This document shows positions 10,978 to 20,936 of a stretch of DNA of 64,000 nt, piece after piece (within the stretch, counting starts at the first letter, position 1; each line of letters begins with the position of its first letter). The stretch covers positions 24,172,501 to 24,236,500 of the forward strand of contig NC_012870.2 in the NCBI RefSeq assembly GCF_000003195.3, given 5' to 3'. Both the position numbers and the translations under genes were made by a program. Source of the stretch: Sorghum bicolor (Eukaryota; Streptophyta; Magnoliopsida; Poales; Poaceae). Below the pieces are notes generated by a model that worked only from the letters and a program-made list of their open reading frames with translations, ran no database searches and was not told where the DNA came from.

Positions 10978-12260
10978 TGTTGGGTATTTTAAACGCAAAC
11001 AGAAAAATCCGCAAGCGCACGGATACCGATGTAGCTTTCACCCGGGAGTATTCCAGAGTATCGATTTTCCACAGGGAACGTGAGTGTACTAATTAAGATT
11101 CAAGATCGCCCAAGGATAACTATATAATTATTTTTGGTGGGAAGAGAGGAAGTTTTCTGAGAGTTCTCTAGTTGATCTAAGAATCAAGAATTACTTCAAA
11201 GATTATTTATTTTGGGACATCAGAACACTAACCACAGAAAAAGATGAGAAGGGGGCTAGGAAGCTCTGACTACGGTCCTACAAACACCGATCCGAACGAG
11301 GTGGAATACGTCGATCGTTAGGGCTGTCACTACCCTAGGGCTACCACAACAATCCGCAGGATTGGGTGCAATTCCAGGTAATTGCAAGACTAAACACCAC
11401 GTCTAATCTATTAATTACTACTCTAATGTTGCAAAGATTAGAGCACTTGATGCAAGCGGAAATCCAATAAATAACTTGAATGTAAATAAAAGTAATTAAA
11501 GAACTCAAGATTATGAATTGAAGAACCTGGAGAACGATGAAGAACGAACCAGTTGCTGCAAAAGTACAATGTTGAGGAAGATCCGACAGATCCAGCTCCT
11601 GCTCCTCCGCTCTCCTCTTCTCTCCCCCTATTTTCTAGATTACACCTAGAACTAACTAGAACTAGAACTAGAGGAACTAGAACTAGAACTAGATGAACTA
11701 GAACTAGAACTAGATGAACTAGAGGTAGAACTAGATGAACTAGAGGGATCCTCTCTGCTTGGATGAAGAATTGAAACCCTAGCTTTGATTCTGTAGAAGA
11801 GGTATGCCTCCAGGGGCTGGTGGGGGTCTTCTTATATAGTAACCTCAAGTGAATCTGGGCCGTCGGATCAAACCGACATTAATCGCACGGTTTTCCTTGA
11901 TCCCTTAGGTCAGTGGAGCACGATCCGCAAAGTTGATCTTGATTGGGCACAGAAGGTGGGCGGGCGCCCTGGTCTCTAGGGCGGGCACCCTGGGCCAGGC
12001 CCCGTTTTGCCTCCGTTTCGTTCCCGTGGCTTCTGGAGTCTTCTAAATGATAGACAATTGCGTGGCACGTTAATATCTCTATGTAAACCCGACGTGTGGG
12101 CCTTTCCTCCGTATTTCCTGATAACCCCGTGCAGAAATAGACAAACACCAAAACTCGTGGAATTCAGTCAGATAAAACCCTAAGTCTGGGTGTTGGTTGC
12201 ATTTAGAACCTTTTCCATGATTAGTTGATGGTTAAATGTGAGCATTAAGGACCGTCAACA
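10978..12260 (-). repeat. 5' LTR of the minus-strand Athila element, 1283 bp
   Basis: On the minus strand it begins TGTTGACGGTCC at 12260 and ends ACCCAACA at 10978. Paired GC boxes (11990-11958) and a TATA box (11838-11832) mark the promoter. The R/U5 part carries a CTAGAA-type minisatellite. Confidence 0.88.
11646..11752. repeat. CTAGAA/GAACTAGA minisatellite inside an LTR
   Basis: About 100 bp made of CTAGAA and GATGAACTAGAA units in irregular alternation. The younger Athila LTR has nothing similar in the same place. Confidence 0.85.
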
Positions 12261-12261
12261 A

Positions 12262-12784
12262 CGTGTCATTGAGCTACCTCACTTGTGGGTAGGTTCTTGC
12301 GGTGTCCTAGTGGGGACGAGGTTCGTGCAACATGTCTTAGCTACCGAACCACCAAGTGTTGGTCGACACAACAGGGACTAGCGTGCTGGCAAGCACGTGA
12401 ACCTCAGGTGAAAAATTGGTGTCTTAATTGTGTTTGATTGGCATTCTCCTGTTGCTTGATTGTTTATATTGGTGATTGGTTCATCCGCTACGCGGTGGTA
12501 TAAATATCTCATCCTCTCTTTTTACTTACCGTAAAGTAGTGTAACTAGTTTAGTTGCTAGTTTAGCTTTGTGTAGTTAAGCTCACTAGTGTAGCTTGTAG
12601 AGACATAGTTTTTTTGTGCCTAGTGATAATAGCAACTAGAATTGTTGGATAGGTGGCTTGTAAATACCCCTTTAGAGCTAGAGCAAAAGCTTTGCTTTGT
12701 TATCTACTAACCTCTTGCTCTAGTAACTTTGTAGAAACTTTAGATAGGATATCCACCCCCCTCTAGCCATATTAGAACCTTTCA
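12262..12784 (+). repeat. SIRE-type copia LTR remnant
   Basis: The right end (CACCCCCCTCTAGCC ... CCTTTCA at 12784) matches the usual 3' end of SIRE/Opie-type LTRs and resembles the LTR end of the 40-52 kb element read on its own strand. A TATA-like GGTATAAATATC is near 12500. The usual initiator-Met primer site does not follow, so this is a fragment, cut on the left by the minus-strand Athila element. Confidence 0.5.
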
Positions 12785-14050
12785 CCCGCCCCCCATCAGC
12801 CAATCAGGGCTAACAGCATGGATCGTTGACTAAACCGCCTTTGAGGATTGCTAATCTTCGTCCAATTAAGTTGGTTTGATCTAATGGCTATGAATCATTC
12901 CACCGGCCTATATCAGGAGGGGTAGACCTCAGGGTTTCAGATCATTCTCTCATTCAAAGAAGGAGTCATTTATACAATCAAGCCACCATCTCTCTAGAGC
13001 TCCATAGTTTTAGAAGCATAGCTACATAGGATAGATCTAGTAGGAGGCAAGCCTTGCTTGATTTCCGGATCCGTCAGAGAGTTACTCGGTAATTCTTGTA
13101 ATCTTTCTCCTACTTTATTCTAGTTCATCATTGTATATATTATTTCATCTCATTATGAATATAAGTTTGCTCTATTCGACTATACTGGATATGACTTTGC
13201 TCTACTTCCTTATTCTTAATTATATTGTTCTTAGTCTATTATGATTATATGCTTGGCATAGCTAGATTAGATTTATATTCAAACATATGTTCGTATAGCG
13301 CTCGCTCATTGATATCCTGGGTGGGTGGTTGACATTATGTAGGCGTGGTGCCTAAATTGTGTTTGTCTATGTTTGCACCCTATATTCCGGGCCATGTGGT
13401 AGATCATGGGTATGACAAACTTGTTGAGTCCTCTATAGTCCACCCTCTGAATATAGTTCTTTCTGTAGACACTGATTACAAGAAAATGATTTAATGTCCC
13501 TATGCATAGATATAACCTTCTCTTGCTATGATTGCCAAGTATAATTTTACTAATCATGATATGCTCTGACTTTATAGTTAGAATAACATAGGAATTATCC
13601 TCATAGATCTTCCTAATCCATGCTAGTGCTATATACTGGAGTACTCTAGAGATACATTTATCATTCTATTTATGGTTTATCATTATCACTCATTATATAT
13701 ATCTTTATCATGTGACTCACCCCTGCATGAGATAGATGGATAAAGACATAGTTTACCTCTTAAGAATACATGCAAGTGATATCTAATTCCTTGGCTATCC
13801 TTCCCATTGGTAAAGTTATAAATAACGATATCTGGTTTACTCCTGGTGAAATGCTACAATGGTGTTACATTTGTGTGCTTGCGGATACCTTATTCTATAT
13901 TCATTCTAAGAGAGCATTGCATATTTTCTACCACCAGTGCATTTCTAGTGTCATGCTAGGGTTGATAACCTAGCCACTGAGAATTGAATCTCACTCTATT
14001 CTTAGTAGTGATGCTAAGAAATGCCAACACACATCCGACATCAATAGGTG
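12785..14050 (+). repeat. Probable decayed gypsy LTR sequence
   Basis: No gene seen. The layout (TATATCAGGAGGGG near 12910, a leader with repeated Tyr/Leu-like AT-rich words, GCGCTCGCTC near 13300) resembles the promoter-R-U5 portion of grass gypsy LTRs. No matching second LTR, primer site or polypurine tract is visible, so the family is not assigned. Confidence 0.3.
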
Positions 14051-14104
14051 GCAAGTACGAACTCCTTAATTTACCTGCCATTTTTATATGCTTGTAATAC
14101 TAGA

Positions 14105-14140
14105 CTAGCAAATATGTTCGTGTGTTGCAATGAGAGAAGA
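14105..14140 (-). mobile_element. Decayed Helitron 3' terminus, reversed
   Basis: CTAG at 14105-14108 followed by ATGTTCGTGTGTTGCAA resembles the reverse complement of the grass Helitron 3' end (hairpin, then CTAG). The preceding base is A, as the A/T target rule predicts. The element would extend to the right; its 5' end was not found. Confidence 0.4.
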
Positions 14141-15240
14141 AACTTATTTTTTTTTAAAATTCATTATTATGTGGACCACTTTAGTTAGAATACAACCATA
14201 ATTTTTTAAATTAATTTTAATTATAAAAAATTTATAGTTCCTGACCAAGATTCATCATAAACTACTTTTATAGGCTAGTATTAACTAAAATTAAAGTACT
14301 ATTATAATATCCCTCGATGACCTCTCTACCTCTCTCTCTTTCCTAATCTTGTTTTTTTTTTTTTGAGCTAGCTCTCTGTGAGCTCTCTTATTCTTGCTAC
14401 TCCCTGTTGAGTTATCGTTGTGACCATGTGATGCCAAGCAAATAGCCATCACTGGCATGGAGCACTTGTAGTACAAACTTCTACAAAAAAATATAGACAG
14501 ATTAGATATTTTTAGCTTTGATAAGAGAAATTAGAAAGTATGAAAAAATAAAATAGCAAATAAAGAGAGGTGTATCTGTTTACCCTAGGACCAATTTAAA
14601 TAAACGTTTAGAAGAAGATGTAGATAGATTAGATACTTTTTTTTTACATTTGTAAGAAAAATCGGAAAGTGCTAGAAAAGAAATAAGTAAATTGAAAATA
14701 AAAAAAGTGTATCCATGTACCTAGCAGTCTCAGATTTTTTTTTTTTTTGCCATATCCATACGTCCTATTTTTTTTGTTTGGTCGTCTTGTGTGCATTTTT
14801 ACAATTTTTTGTTTGATCGACCCCATGAGAGTCCTGGTCGTTTCTGTTTGGTCGATGTAATATTTCTGTCTCCACACTCACACCACAACAACATTTGGAT
14901 TAGAATTACTATTTAGGTACTTAAGATCCAAATAATCTATTAAGATTTGGGTTAGGATTAGGATTTCTATTCAACTCATTTAACAAGCGCATATGTCATA
15001 TAAAATAAGACGATCATAGACCATAGTTTTCACGTTCACAAAATTAGTTAAGAGAGGCTATACAAAAAATAGGAAGAATTTTTGCCTACTCAGAAGAACA
15101 TCTCCAAGGATTTTGCATTTGAGGTTTGCATTTAAGTAATTTGTCAAAAAGCTCCAAAAGAGATATCCAACGGTTTTGCATTTGGAGTTTGCAATTTGGA
15201 CAACTTAGCAAATGAGAGAGCAAACTTGGAAAAAATGCCA
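14141..15240. other. AT-rich stretch, no gene seen
   Basis: Poly-T runs and short open frames only. From about 15090 the sequence shows an incomplete copy of the MITE that is intact at 15246-15600. Confidence 0.6.
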
Positions 15241-15245
15241 AGTTA

Positions 15246-15600
15246 GAGCATCTCCAAGGGCTTTGCAAACAAACTTTGCATTGCCCTATTTGCAAAAAAG
15301 AGTAGAAAATACCTCTCCAATGGTTTTGCAAATAAGGTTTGCAATTTGGTTAACTTTGCAAATAGAGGTTGAGTCTTTGCATATATGCAAACCTTCTCAC
15401 CACTTTGCATCTACAATTTCGGCCTTCCACATCGGACTCCGTCCCCCCGCCCCCCCCCCCCCCCCCCCCACTTTGGGTTTGCCAAGTCTAAATGTAAAAT
15501 CTCTTGGAGTTGGACTATTTTTAGACTTTGCAAATAAGTTTGAGACTTTGCAAACAACACCAAATGCAAAATTCATTTGCAAAGTCCCTTGGAGATGCTC
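15246..15600. mobile_element. Tourist-like MITE, TSD TTA
   Basis: Terminal inverted repeats GAGCATCTCCAAGGGCTTTG and the complement CAAAGTCCCTTGGAGATGCTC, with TTA on both sides (15243-15245, 15601-15603). TTGCAAA words recur inside, and an uninterrupted C-run of about 18 lies near 15452-15469. Size and TTA target fit PIF/Harbinger-derived Tourist elements. Confidence 0.8.
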
Positions 15601-15744
15601 TTATGGACAGCTTTGCAAACCCGATCGCGCTCGCCCCGTCACGCGCGAGGAAAGCGCGCACGCCTAGAGATCTCCTATTTTTATCCTTTGTCAAGGCCAA
15701 ATGCCAATTCCGTTGAAGATGGCCTATTTTTATTCTTTGCATTA

Positions 15745-16350
15745 GAGCATCTCCAACAGTTATGCAATTGGACTTTGCATTCTTGAAATTTGCCAAAAAT
15801 CTTAAAAATTGCTCTCCAACAGTTTTGCATTTGACTTATGCATTTTGGCAAACTTGGCATTTGATGGACCAAACTTGGCATTTTTGCATAGGCACAATGG
15901 CTTGGCAATTTTGATATCCCGAGAATCTTGGACTCCTTGTCGTGTCCGTACTCCCCACGTAACGTTGCGGTAGTTTCCCGCGAGACGAGTCCTCCCCGTG
16001 TGCGACTCTTTTTTTTCGCGCGCCGCCTTCTTTCTTCGTGCGGGCGAACACGGGCGAACCTAGGACTGTTGCCTCAATCCATGAACACGGCCGTGCGATG
16101 TGCGAGAGAATTGGCGGCGACGGGCGAAGGAATTGCGCGCGAAAAAGAAAGCGTCCACGCGACGCGTGAGAAAATTTCCCACGAAGATGAAAGATTCACG
16201 CACAAAAATAGTTGGGTCCACTATTTTTGGAAATGCCAAGTCAAAAATGCCAAACACTTGGAGATGAACTTATTTTTCATTTGGCAAAACGTTAGGGACT
16301 TGGCAAACTTTAACAAATGGTAAATTTCAATTGCATAACTGTTGGAGATG
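15745..16350. mobile_element. Second Tourist-like MITE of the same family
   Basis: Left end GAGCATCTCCAACAGTTATG after TTA (15742-15744); right end CATAACTGTTGGAGATG followed by TTA, with the last three bases of the repeat lost. It holds a GC-rich middle (about 15930-16160) absent from the first copy. Confidence 0.65.
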
Positions 16351-16898
16351 TTATGAGAGTTTGCAAACAACAACAAATGTCAGGTCAATTTGCCAAAGTC
16401 TTTGGAGATACTCACCTATTTTAAAATGGGATCTAAGAGCTCTATTGAGGTTAGAAAGTTTATCTATGCACGTTATCACAAGAAAATTCTATATATGTTA
16501 TTATGATTCTGAGTCCAGGCCACATGCACGACCAAATATGTTTTGAAATTGAATCTGTATCGTGTTAGAAAAAATCTATTCTAACTCGTATGAGCACGTG
16601 TTATATATATAAGTTTGGACATCTTTATTGTCCGGCAGTTTCATGACGGCATTCCGGATCTTCTTCGCGCAGCAGTGGCAGTGGACGTCCATCGAGAGGA
16701 TAACGGCGGGCGCCATTGTAGTGCCGGTGCTGCGTCGTCGTTGATCTTAATTAGTTAGACAACAAGTCTAGCTCCGTGCCTGCTAGATCTCTGGACTATG
16801 GGTGTGTGCTGTGGAATGGCACGCGATCGGTGTGTATACATGTATATATATACAGGACAGGAGCACTGTGTTTTTTTAAGGTCATATAGGAGCAGTAG

Positions 16899-16902
<4 letters not shown>

Positions 16903-16954
<52 letters not shown>
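16903..16954. repeat. (AT)n microsatellite
   Basis: About 26 uninterrupted AT units. Confidence 0.97.
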
Positions 16955-16959
<5 letters not shown>

Positions 16960-17570
16960 ATTCTTCACTGATTGATACTGCGGCATGCACGTTTCCATGT
17001 ATGAGTGATTTGTTGTATCTCTTGCCATATACATTGACTATTTCCATTATTTTTAAATTATAACCTTAGTCGAAGGCTATATACTCTTATACATACAGTA
17101 CCAAAAAAATACTCGTGAAAAATTGTTTCTGCAGGCTTTTAAAAAAACATATTAGGAGTTAAAAACAATCACGCCTCTAAAAATTTAGCATGAACAATTA
17201 TCAACATCATCTCTTCCTTTTTTGCTTTTGCAAAAGATAGTGCAGATACATACTATCGCTCGACGACTAACATCCCTGTAAAGCACACACGTCCATGCAT
17301 CTTAGAAGTACAATTACCGTCACATTACGACGAAAGAGAAAGGATGCAGTTAAAACGATATCTAATTGTTGTGGCCAGCTTTGTGCGATGATGCAAAACA
17401 CTTTAATTAGCTCGATCAAGCAATATAAATATGTTGGCAGACAAAAATTAAAGATTCAACGGTAGTAGAGGACATCTTAATAAACGGAACACGACTTGAC
17501 ACCGACGAAGGAAAGAGATGATAGACGGAACTAGTAAAATTAAAGAAACTTACATCTTTTACTATATAAA
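16955..17570. other. Intergenic, no gene seen
   Basis: AT-rich DNA downstream of the HMA-like gene; contains nothing recognisable on either strand. Confidence 0.6.
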
Positions 17571-17573
17571 TTG

Positions 17574-17598
17574 TCAACAACTAAAGTAATCCTCATCG

Positions 17599-17662
<64 letters not shown>

Positions 17663-18404
17663 TACCACCACCACCACCACCATCACCGTCACCATCAGTA
17701 TCATTGTCGTCCTTGTCCTTTTCCTCGTCATCCTCATCATCATCAGTATCATCATCGTCGTCCGGAAGAGCATAAGTTTCGCTAACAATGGCGGCTCGCA
17801 GCCCCACCTTGTTGTAGAGCTGCCCCTGGATGTTTCCTGCGCTGGCGTTGCTGCCTTGCACCACCACGTGACCAGTATTCTTCACTTGAACCTCCACGCC
17901 TTCCTCACCTATGAATTTGAACATAATCGAAAACAAGAGGCCGGCCAGAAACGCACAAACAAAGTCAAAATCGATCGACGCATGAGGAACATGCATATAT
18001 ATACAATATAATAACTAGCTACCTCCATACCCGTAAAGAAAGTCGTTTTCGATAAGTTTTGGGTCAAATGTTGGGAATATAAATCATGAATAACTTTTAA
18101 GTTGTAAATTTAAAAATATGAAATCTATATGAATAGATTTGTCTTGAAAAATAATACTTTCATAAAATTATACATATGCTACTTTTTGATAAATATTTTT
18201 ATAAAAATAAGGAGTCAAAGTTAGTCTTTAGAGATCGTGTCATTATCCTAAACGACTTTCTTTATGAGTATAGAAGACGTGTGTGGGTGAGCATGCTTAT
18301 TTGATTGCACGTACGTACATACCAGGCAACTCCTGGATAGCATTGCGGATCTCCGTCTCCCACTCGTCGCAGTCGAGGCCGACGTAGAGAGTGATGGTCG
18401 CCAT
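17574..18404 (-). CDS. HMA-fold (heavy-metal-associated-like) protein with poly-Asp tail
   Basis: Two exons: 18404-18323 (82 nt) and 17908-17574 (335 nt), joined across a GT-AG intron (donor GGTATGT, acceptor TTCATAG). The product is 138 aa. Residues 1-75 follow the beta-alpha-beta-beta-alpha-beta pattern of HMA domains (MATITLYVGLDCDEWETEI ... GVEVQVKNTGHVVVQG). The metal-binding Cys-x-x-Cys loop is absent: the only Cys there is in LDCDEWE. The C-terminal half is almost pure Asp with some Glu, Gly and Lys, written by an ATC microsatellite, and it ends DYFSC without a clear CaaX prenylation box. Related small HMA-like proteins in grasses include metal chaperone-like and defence-associated proteins. 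Metal binding by the domain itself is doubtful; the acidic tail could bind cations. Confidence 0.72.
17599..17662. repeat. (ATC)n microsatellite encoding poly-Asp
   Basis: About 21 ATC units that lie in the coding exon and give Asp codons on the minus strand. The flanking 100 bp are imperfect ATC/ACC/GTC repeats. Long frames on the other frames here (poly-Ile, poly-Met) are by-products. Confidence 0.95.
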
Positions 18405-18497
18405 CGCCGCTTGTCGTCGTCTTTCTGCCGATGCCTAGCTAGCTATTGCTATCTAATAGCTCGAAGCTCGGACACGGGCACGTAGGGTTGCTGTGTG

Positions 18498-18540
18498 CAT
18501 GCATGCATGCATGGCGCAGGGGTGGTGGTATATATTTATA
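18498..18540 (-). promoter_or_regulatory. Promoter of the HMA-like gene: TATA box and RY repeats
   Basis: The minus strand has TATAAATATA at 18540-18531, about 127 bp before the ATG at 18404. A CATGCATGCATGCATG run at 18498-18513 overlaps the likely start region. CATGCATG is the RY/Sph element, known from seed-specific B3-factor regulated promoters; use here is inference. Confidence 0.55.
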
Positions 18541-18658
18541 CACAGGAGTCAGGACTACAGGACGGGCGATCCAGGTGATCGGCGGCGTAAGTCGTGACGA
18601 GTTCAGGGAAACCTTTCTCCTTTTGCTTTTACATTTACTATATATAGGAGTATATATA

Positions 18659-18870
18659 TCTATACCTATCTATAAAGAGCCAAAATTTCAGTCTGCCTAA
18701 ATTTCTTCTGCCACCAGTCCGCCAGCCCTCGATTCGGAGTACAGACGCAACATATACCGGAAACAAATCTCCTCTTCCAAATCAGACACGAAATCACTTC
18801 CAAATCAGACATGAAATCAAATGCAGCCAATTCAATCGAACTCCAAATCTAAATCAAATCTATATCTATA
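18659..18870 (+). mobile_element. Second Helitron-like 5' end
   Basis: A followed by TCTATACCTATC at 18659, then AAAGAGCCAAAATTTCAG. The intact Helitron 212 bp downstream begins in nearly the same way (TCTATACCTC ... AAAGAGACAAAATTTCAG). This may be the 5' end of an outer or earlier Helitron. Confidence 0.4.
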
Positions 18871-20162
18871 TCTATACCTCTATACCCCTAATATAAAGAG
18901 ACAAAATTTCAGCCAAAATTTTCGTCTGGACTAATTTTAGTCTGGCTTCTCCCCTAGATCGACCGACTCCAACTCGCTCGAAAGAAAAAATCGTCCAATG
19001 ATCCAAATTAAATTGAAAAGGAGCTCCAAATCGAATAGAAAAGCAGCAAGATTTACGATGTACGAGATTAAAACTGCCTTTATTTACTATATATACAAAT
19101 AAATTATGGGAAACACAAACATATCGCTAGAACGCCTGAGCACCGCTGCAGGGCGGTTCCATGGAGCCGCGCGTGCGGCTGATAGGGACATGGGCCACGC
19201 GGTAGTGCCAGGGTGCTTGGGGTCGCCGCTCGCGAATGCCTGGACGCCTGAGCGCCACTGCAGTCCGGCTCGACGAAGCCGCGCACGGCCAACGCTTCAT
19301 GTGAGCTCTGCCGAGCAGCCTGGTGGCGGCGTAGGTCAGCTAGCAGCGCTCGCTCCCGCTGGCGGTGCCCTCAACTTGGCTCTTTGCCCATGTATGCTTT
19401 GCTTTGTCAGCTACGCGGCTTGAGAAAGAAGGAGGAGGAAGAGAAAGTGAAGCTAGGGTTTTTTTACAGCTGCGGCTGATGGATTTTATTCCCGGCACGA
19501 GTGTCCTCATCCGTCAGATTACAATCAACGATTCGGATCAAGCCAATAGCTAAATGGGCCTGCGGGCAGCATGCACCAACACACTTGCGTGGCCTAGACC
19601 CAGGAAGCCGGAGGTAAAGTCCGGGTGTTCAGCAGGCCTAAAATAGAATAAACCGTCCATCCGCGCTTTTTTCTAGTTTTCATCTCCTTTTCATCTCCAG
19701 TTTTATTTTTTTATTTCCGTTGGTTTCGTTTCTTGCTGCCTCTCCAGCCGAATTGTGGCTCAATGTGCCATTCTTTTCATGATTTTTTAATATATATAAG
19801 TCTACCTTTTTCTTATAATAACAATAAAAATAAGTAGTAAACACAGTATTAGGCCCTTCAAGCAATTACCTAATAAAATGTAAACATAAATATTTCTATC
19901 CTTAAGCTGACAATGTAATTTGATTATAAATATCCTTAAGGAAGTATAACCTAACTAATCGTATTGTAAACTAAAATATTCGTCTGTTTGTCATCCAATC
20001 AAATCAAATCAAATCAAATTAAATGTTTCTTTAAGTTATCTGCATATATTGGTGCAAATATAACAATAAAAATAAGTAGTAAACACAGTATTAGGCCCTT
20101 CAAGCAATTACCTAATAAAATGTATGCACATCCCGTTGCAACGCACGGGCATGTTTTCCTAG
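18871..20162 (+). mobile_element. Helitron, about 1.3 kb, non-autonomous
   Basis: Begins TCTATACCTC after an A (18870). Ends in a hairpin (CCCGT TGCA ACGCACGGG at 20132-20149), a short spacer, then CTAG at 20159-20162 followed by T. This fits grass Helitrons inserted between A and T. It has no Rep/helicase. Inside is a GC-rich block (19100-19430) unlike its AT-rich surroundings, with ACGCCTGAGC...CTGCAG words repeated about 113 bp apart; it may be a captured gene piece, which I cannot identify. An open frame of 105 codons (19106-19423) there has no recognisable domain. Confidence 0.65.
19819..20124. repeat. 64-bp exact direct repeat at the Helitron 3' end
   Basis: 19819-19882 and 20061-20124 are identical (TAACAATAAAAATAAG ... 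AATAAAATGTA). Only the second copy is followed by the hairpin and CTAG end. Confidence 0.9.
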
Positions 20163-20246
20163 TGAATATATAAATGGAAATTGATGGTCCGAAACCCCTC
20201 GGGTGGAGACTGGAGAGGGATAGTTAGGAGTTACCTGCGCTGCCGT

Positions 20247-20910
20247 CGCCCGCTGTCCTTCTACAAAAAATATACTATTATGGCATCCAAAAGTTTTTTG
20301 GATTTAGCTACTATAGCACTTTCGTTTGTATTTAATAATTATTGTTTAATCATGGGTTGATTATTGTTTAATCATAGGTTAAGTAGGTTTAAAAGATTCG
20401 TCTCGCAAATTACAGACATAATATACAATTAGTTATTTTTAGCCCGCTGTCCTTCCAGAAAAAATATACTATTATGGCATCCAAAAGTTTTTTGGATTTA
20501 GCTACTATAGCACTTTCGTTTGTATTTAATAATTATTGTTTAATCATGGGTTAATTATTGTTTAATCATGGGTTAAGTAGGTTTAAAAAATTCGTCTCGC
20601 AAATTACAGACATAATATACAATTAGTTATTTTTAGCCCGCTGTCCTTCTAGAAAAAATATACTATTATGGCATCAAAAAGTTTTTTGGATTTAGCTACT
20701 ATAGCACTTTCATTTGTATTTAATAATTATTGTTTAATCATGGGTTAATTATTGTTTAATCATGAGTTAAGTAGGTTTAAAAGATTCGTCTCGCAATACA
20801 ATTAGTTATTTTTTATCTATATTTAATGTCCTATGCATGTGTCATAAGATTCGATGTGATGAAAAATTTTAAAAAGTTTTTGAATTATGGAGTGAACTAA
20901 ACGAGGCCTA
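20247..20910. mobile_element. MITE with a triplicated 194-bp core
   Basis: The GCCCGCTGTCC unit starts at 20247, 20442 and 20636, giving three near-identical units of 194-195 bp; the third has small deletions. The right end (GAACTAAACGAGGCC) and the internal words (GCACTTTCGTTTGTATTTAA, TTCGTCTCGCAAATTACAG) belong to the GGCCTTGTTTAG Tourist-like family seen repeatedly in this window. An (ATC)n run at 20911-20936 abuts the right end. Confidence 0.8.
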
Positions 20911-20936
20911 TCATCATCATCATCATCATCATCATC
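20911..20936. repeat. (ATC)n microsatellite
   Basis: About eight ATC units directly after the MITE end. Confidence 0.95.

Larger units (their letters stand above)
8602..12260 (-). mobile_element. Older Athila-type retrotransposon on the minus strand, 5' part
   Basis: Read on the minus strand: 5' LTR (12260-10978), tRNA-Asp primer site (10970-10953), a degenerate internal stretch, then protease remains that stop at the edge of the + strand Athila element (8601/8602). The simplest reading is that the younger element inserted into this one; RT, integrase and the 3' LTR should therefore continue beyond the left edge of the window. The LTR shares the paired GC-box promoter with the younger element but is otherwise clearly diverged. 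Confidence 0.8.

Noticed and set aside
17540..18011. Long frames of poly-Ile, poly-Met and poly-Thr over the ATC repeat
   Set aside because: They are other-frame readings of the microsatellite; only the minus-strand poly-Asp frame joins a spliced domain with correct phases.
19106..19423. 105-codon ORF in the Helitron as a real gene
   Set aside because: GC-rich with internal repeat and no recognisable domain; a captured fragment at best.
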